DNA from: Chloroflexota bacterium
GTDB taxonomy: Bacteria > Chloroflexota > Limnocylindria > QHBO01
Reading direction: 5' to 3'
Assembly: GCA_013820865.1 (NCBI GenBank)
Contig: JACDHU010000093.1
Location: 1 to 6,764 of the forward strand
DNA: 6,764 nucleotides
Of this stretch, positions 6,466-6,764 are shown one piece after another (position 1 is the first letter of the stretch; every line of letters begins with the position of its first letter). The notes under the pieces were generated by a model. The model did no database searches, was not told where the DNA came from, and worked only from the letters and a program-made list of their open reading frames with translations. The translations under genes were made by a program, and so were the position numbers.

Positions 6466-6764
6466 ATGTTGACCCCGTTCAGGCTGGATCGGCGCGCCAT
6501 TTCCGGCGGCCTCGTCGGGATCGGTGCCGCGCTGCTCAGTGCCGTGCTCCCCGGACGCGATCTCGACCACGTGGCGTACTCGATCGTTCCGCTGCTGGCG
6601 ATCGCCGTGGTCGGCCTGGTGCTGGGGGCCCGGGCTGCCTTCTGGGGCTATGTGACTGCCGTCGTCGTGCTGCTGCTGATCGCGGCCGGCATCAGCAACG
6701 AGGCGTTCCTCGTCAGCGACTATGTTCGGTTCACTGCCTTCCTGATCGGCACGCCGATCGTCGT
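6466..6764 (+). CDS. Multi-pass membrane protein, N-terminal part only (3' end outside window)
   Basis: Ninety-nine codons from ATG 6466 stay open to the right edge. A short basic N-terminus (MLTPFRLDRR) precedes the first hydrophobic segment (about 13-29, ending SAVLP). More follow at about 37-54 (VAYSIVPLLAIAVVGLVLG) and 57-76 (AAFWGYVTAVVVLLLIAAGI), and a fourth starts near 86 (YVRFTAFLIGTPIVV). The order suggests an integral inner-membrane protein with closely packed helices. This layout resembles the N-terminal membrane sensor of some histidine kinases (DUF4118-like: hydrophobic pairs with LGAR between them), but that is only an impression and a transporter is equally possible. The start is supported by the TAGGCT box 7 nt upstream. 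It is the third gene here with the leaderless pattern and lies 25 bp after the J-domain gene. Confidence 0.75.
   Translation, partial: MLTPFRLDRRAISGGLVGIGAALLSAVLPGRDLDHVAYSIVPLLAIAVVGLVLGARAAFWGYVTAVVVLLLIAAGISNEAFLVSDYVRFTAFLIGTPIV

Overview
The window is a GC-rich bacterial segment (about two thirds G+C by eye, strongly G/C-ending codons) built around cyanophycin metabolism. Cyanophycin is the multi-L-arginyl-poly-L-aspartate nitrogen reserve polymer. The organism is probably not a cyanobacterium. The high GC, and three genes whose start codon sits exactly 7 nt after a TANNNT box (leaderless-type starts), fit Chloroflexota or Actinomycetota better, but the window alone cannot settle the taxonomy.

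Layout. Positions 3-1421 (+) hold the 3' part of a stand-alone Mur ligase of the cyanophycin-synthetase type; its true start lies left of the window. It converges, with a 4-bp gap, on cphA (4248-1426, -), a full-length two-engine cyanophycin synthetase with N, ATP-grasp and Mur ligase domains. Upstream of cphA and overlapping it by 4 nt (GTGA) is cphB (5234-4245, -), a cyanophycinase of peptidase family S51. Polymer synthesis and breakdown are therefore encoded in one cphB-cphA operon. A 57-bp divergent intergenic region separates cphB from a J-domain protein with a long helical, TPR-like C-terminal part (5292-6440, +). Last comes the beginning of a multi-pass membrane protein (6466 to the right edge, +).

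How the genes may work together. CphA extends the aspartate backbone and adds arginine to each side chain, while CphB releases beta-Asp-Arg dipeptides. The convergent Mur ligase resembles the arginine-adding half of CphA but has no ATP-grasp core in the visible part. It could be a second peptide-bond-forming enzyme that acts on cyanophycin or a related polymer. The J-domain protein has its own promoter facing that of cphB. The two inferred promoters interleave, so their use may be mutually exclusive.

The most notable signals are the lone CphA-type Mur ligase paralogue, the shared GCTANNCT-N7-ATG start architecture of three genes, and the interleaved divergent promoters. No RNA genes, mobile elements, CRISPR arrays or convincing terminators were seen. 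Apart from the left edge, which is open coding frame, no stretch longer than 57 bp lacks a gene.
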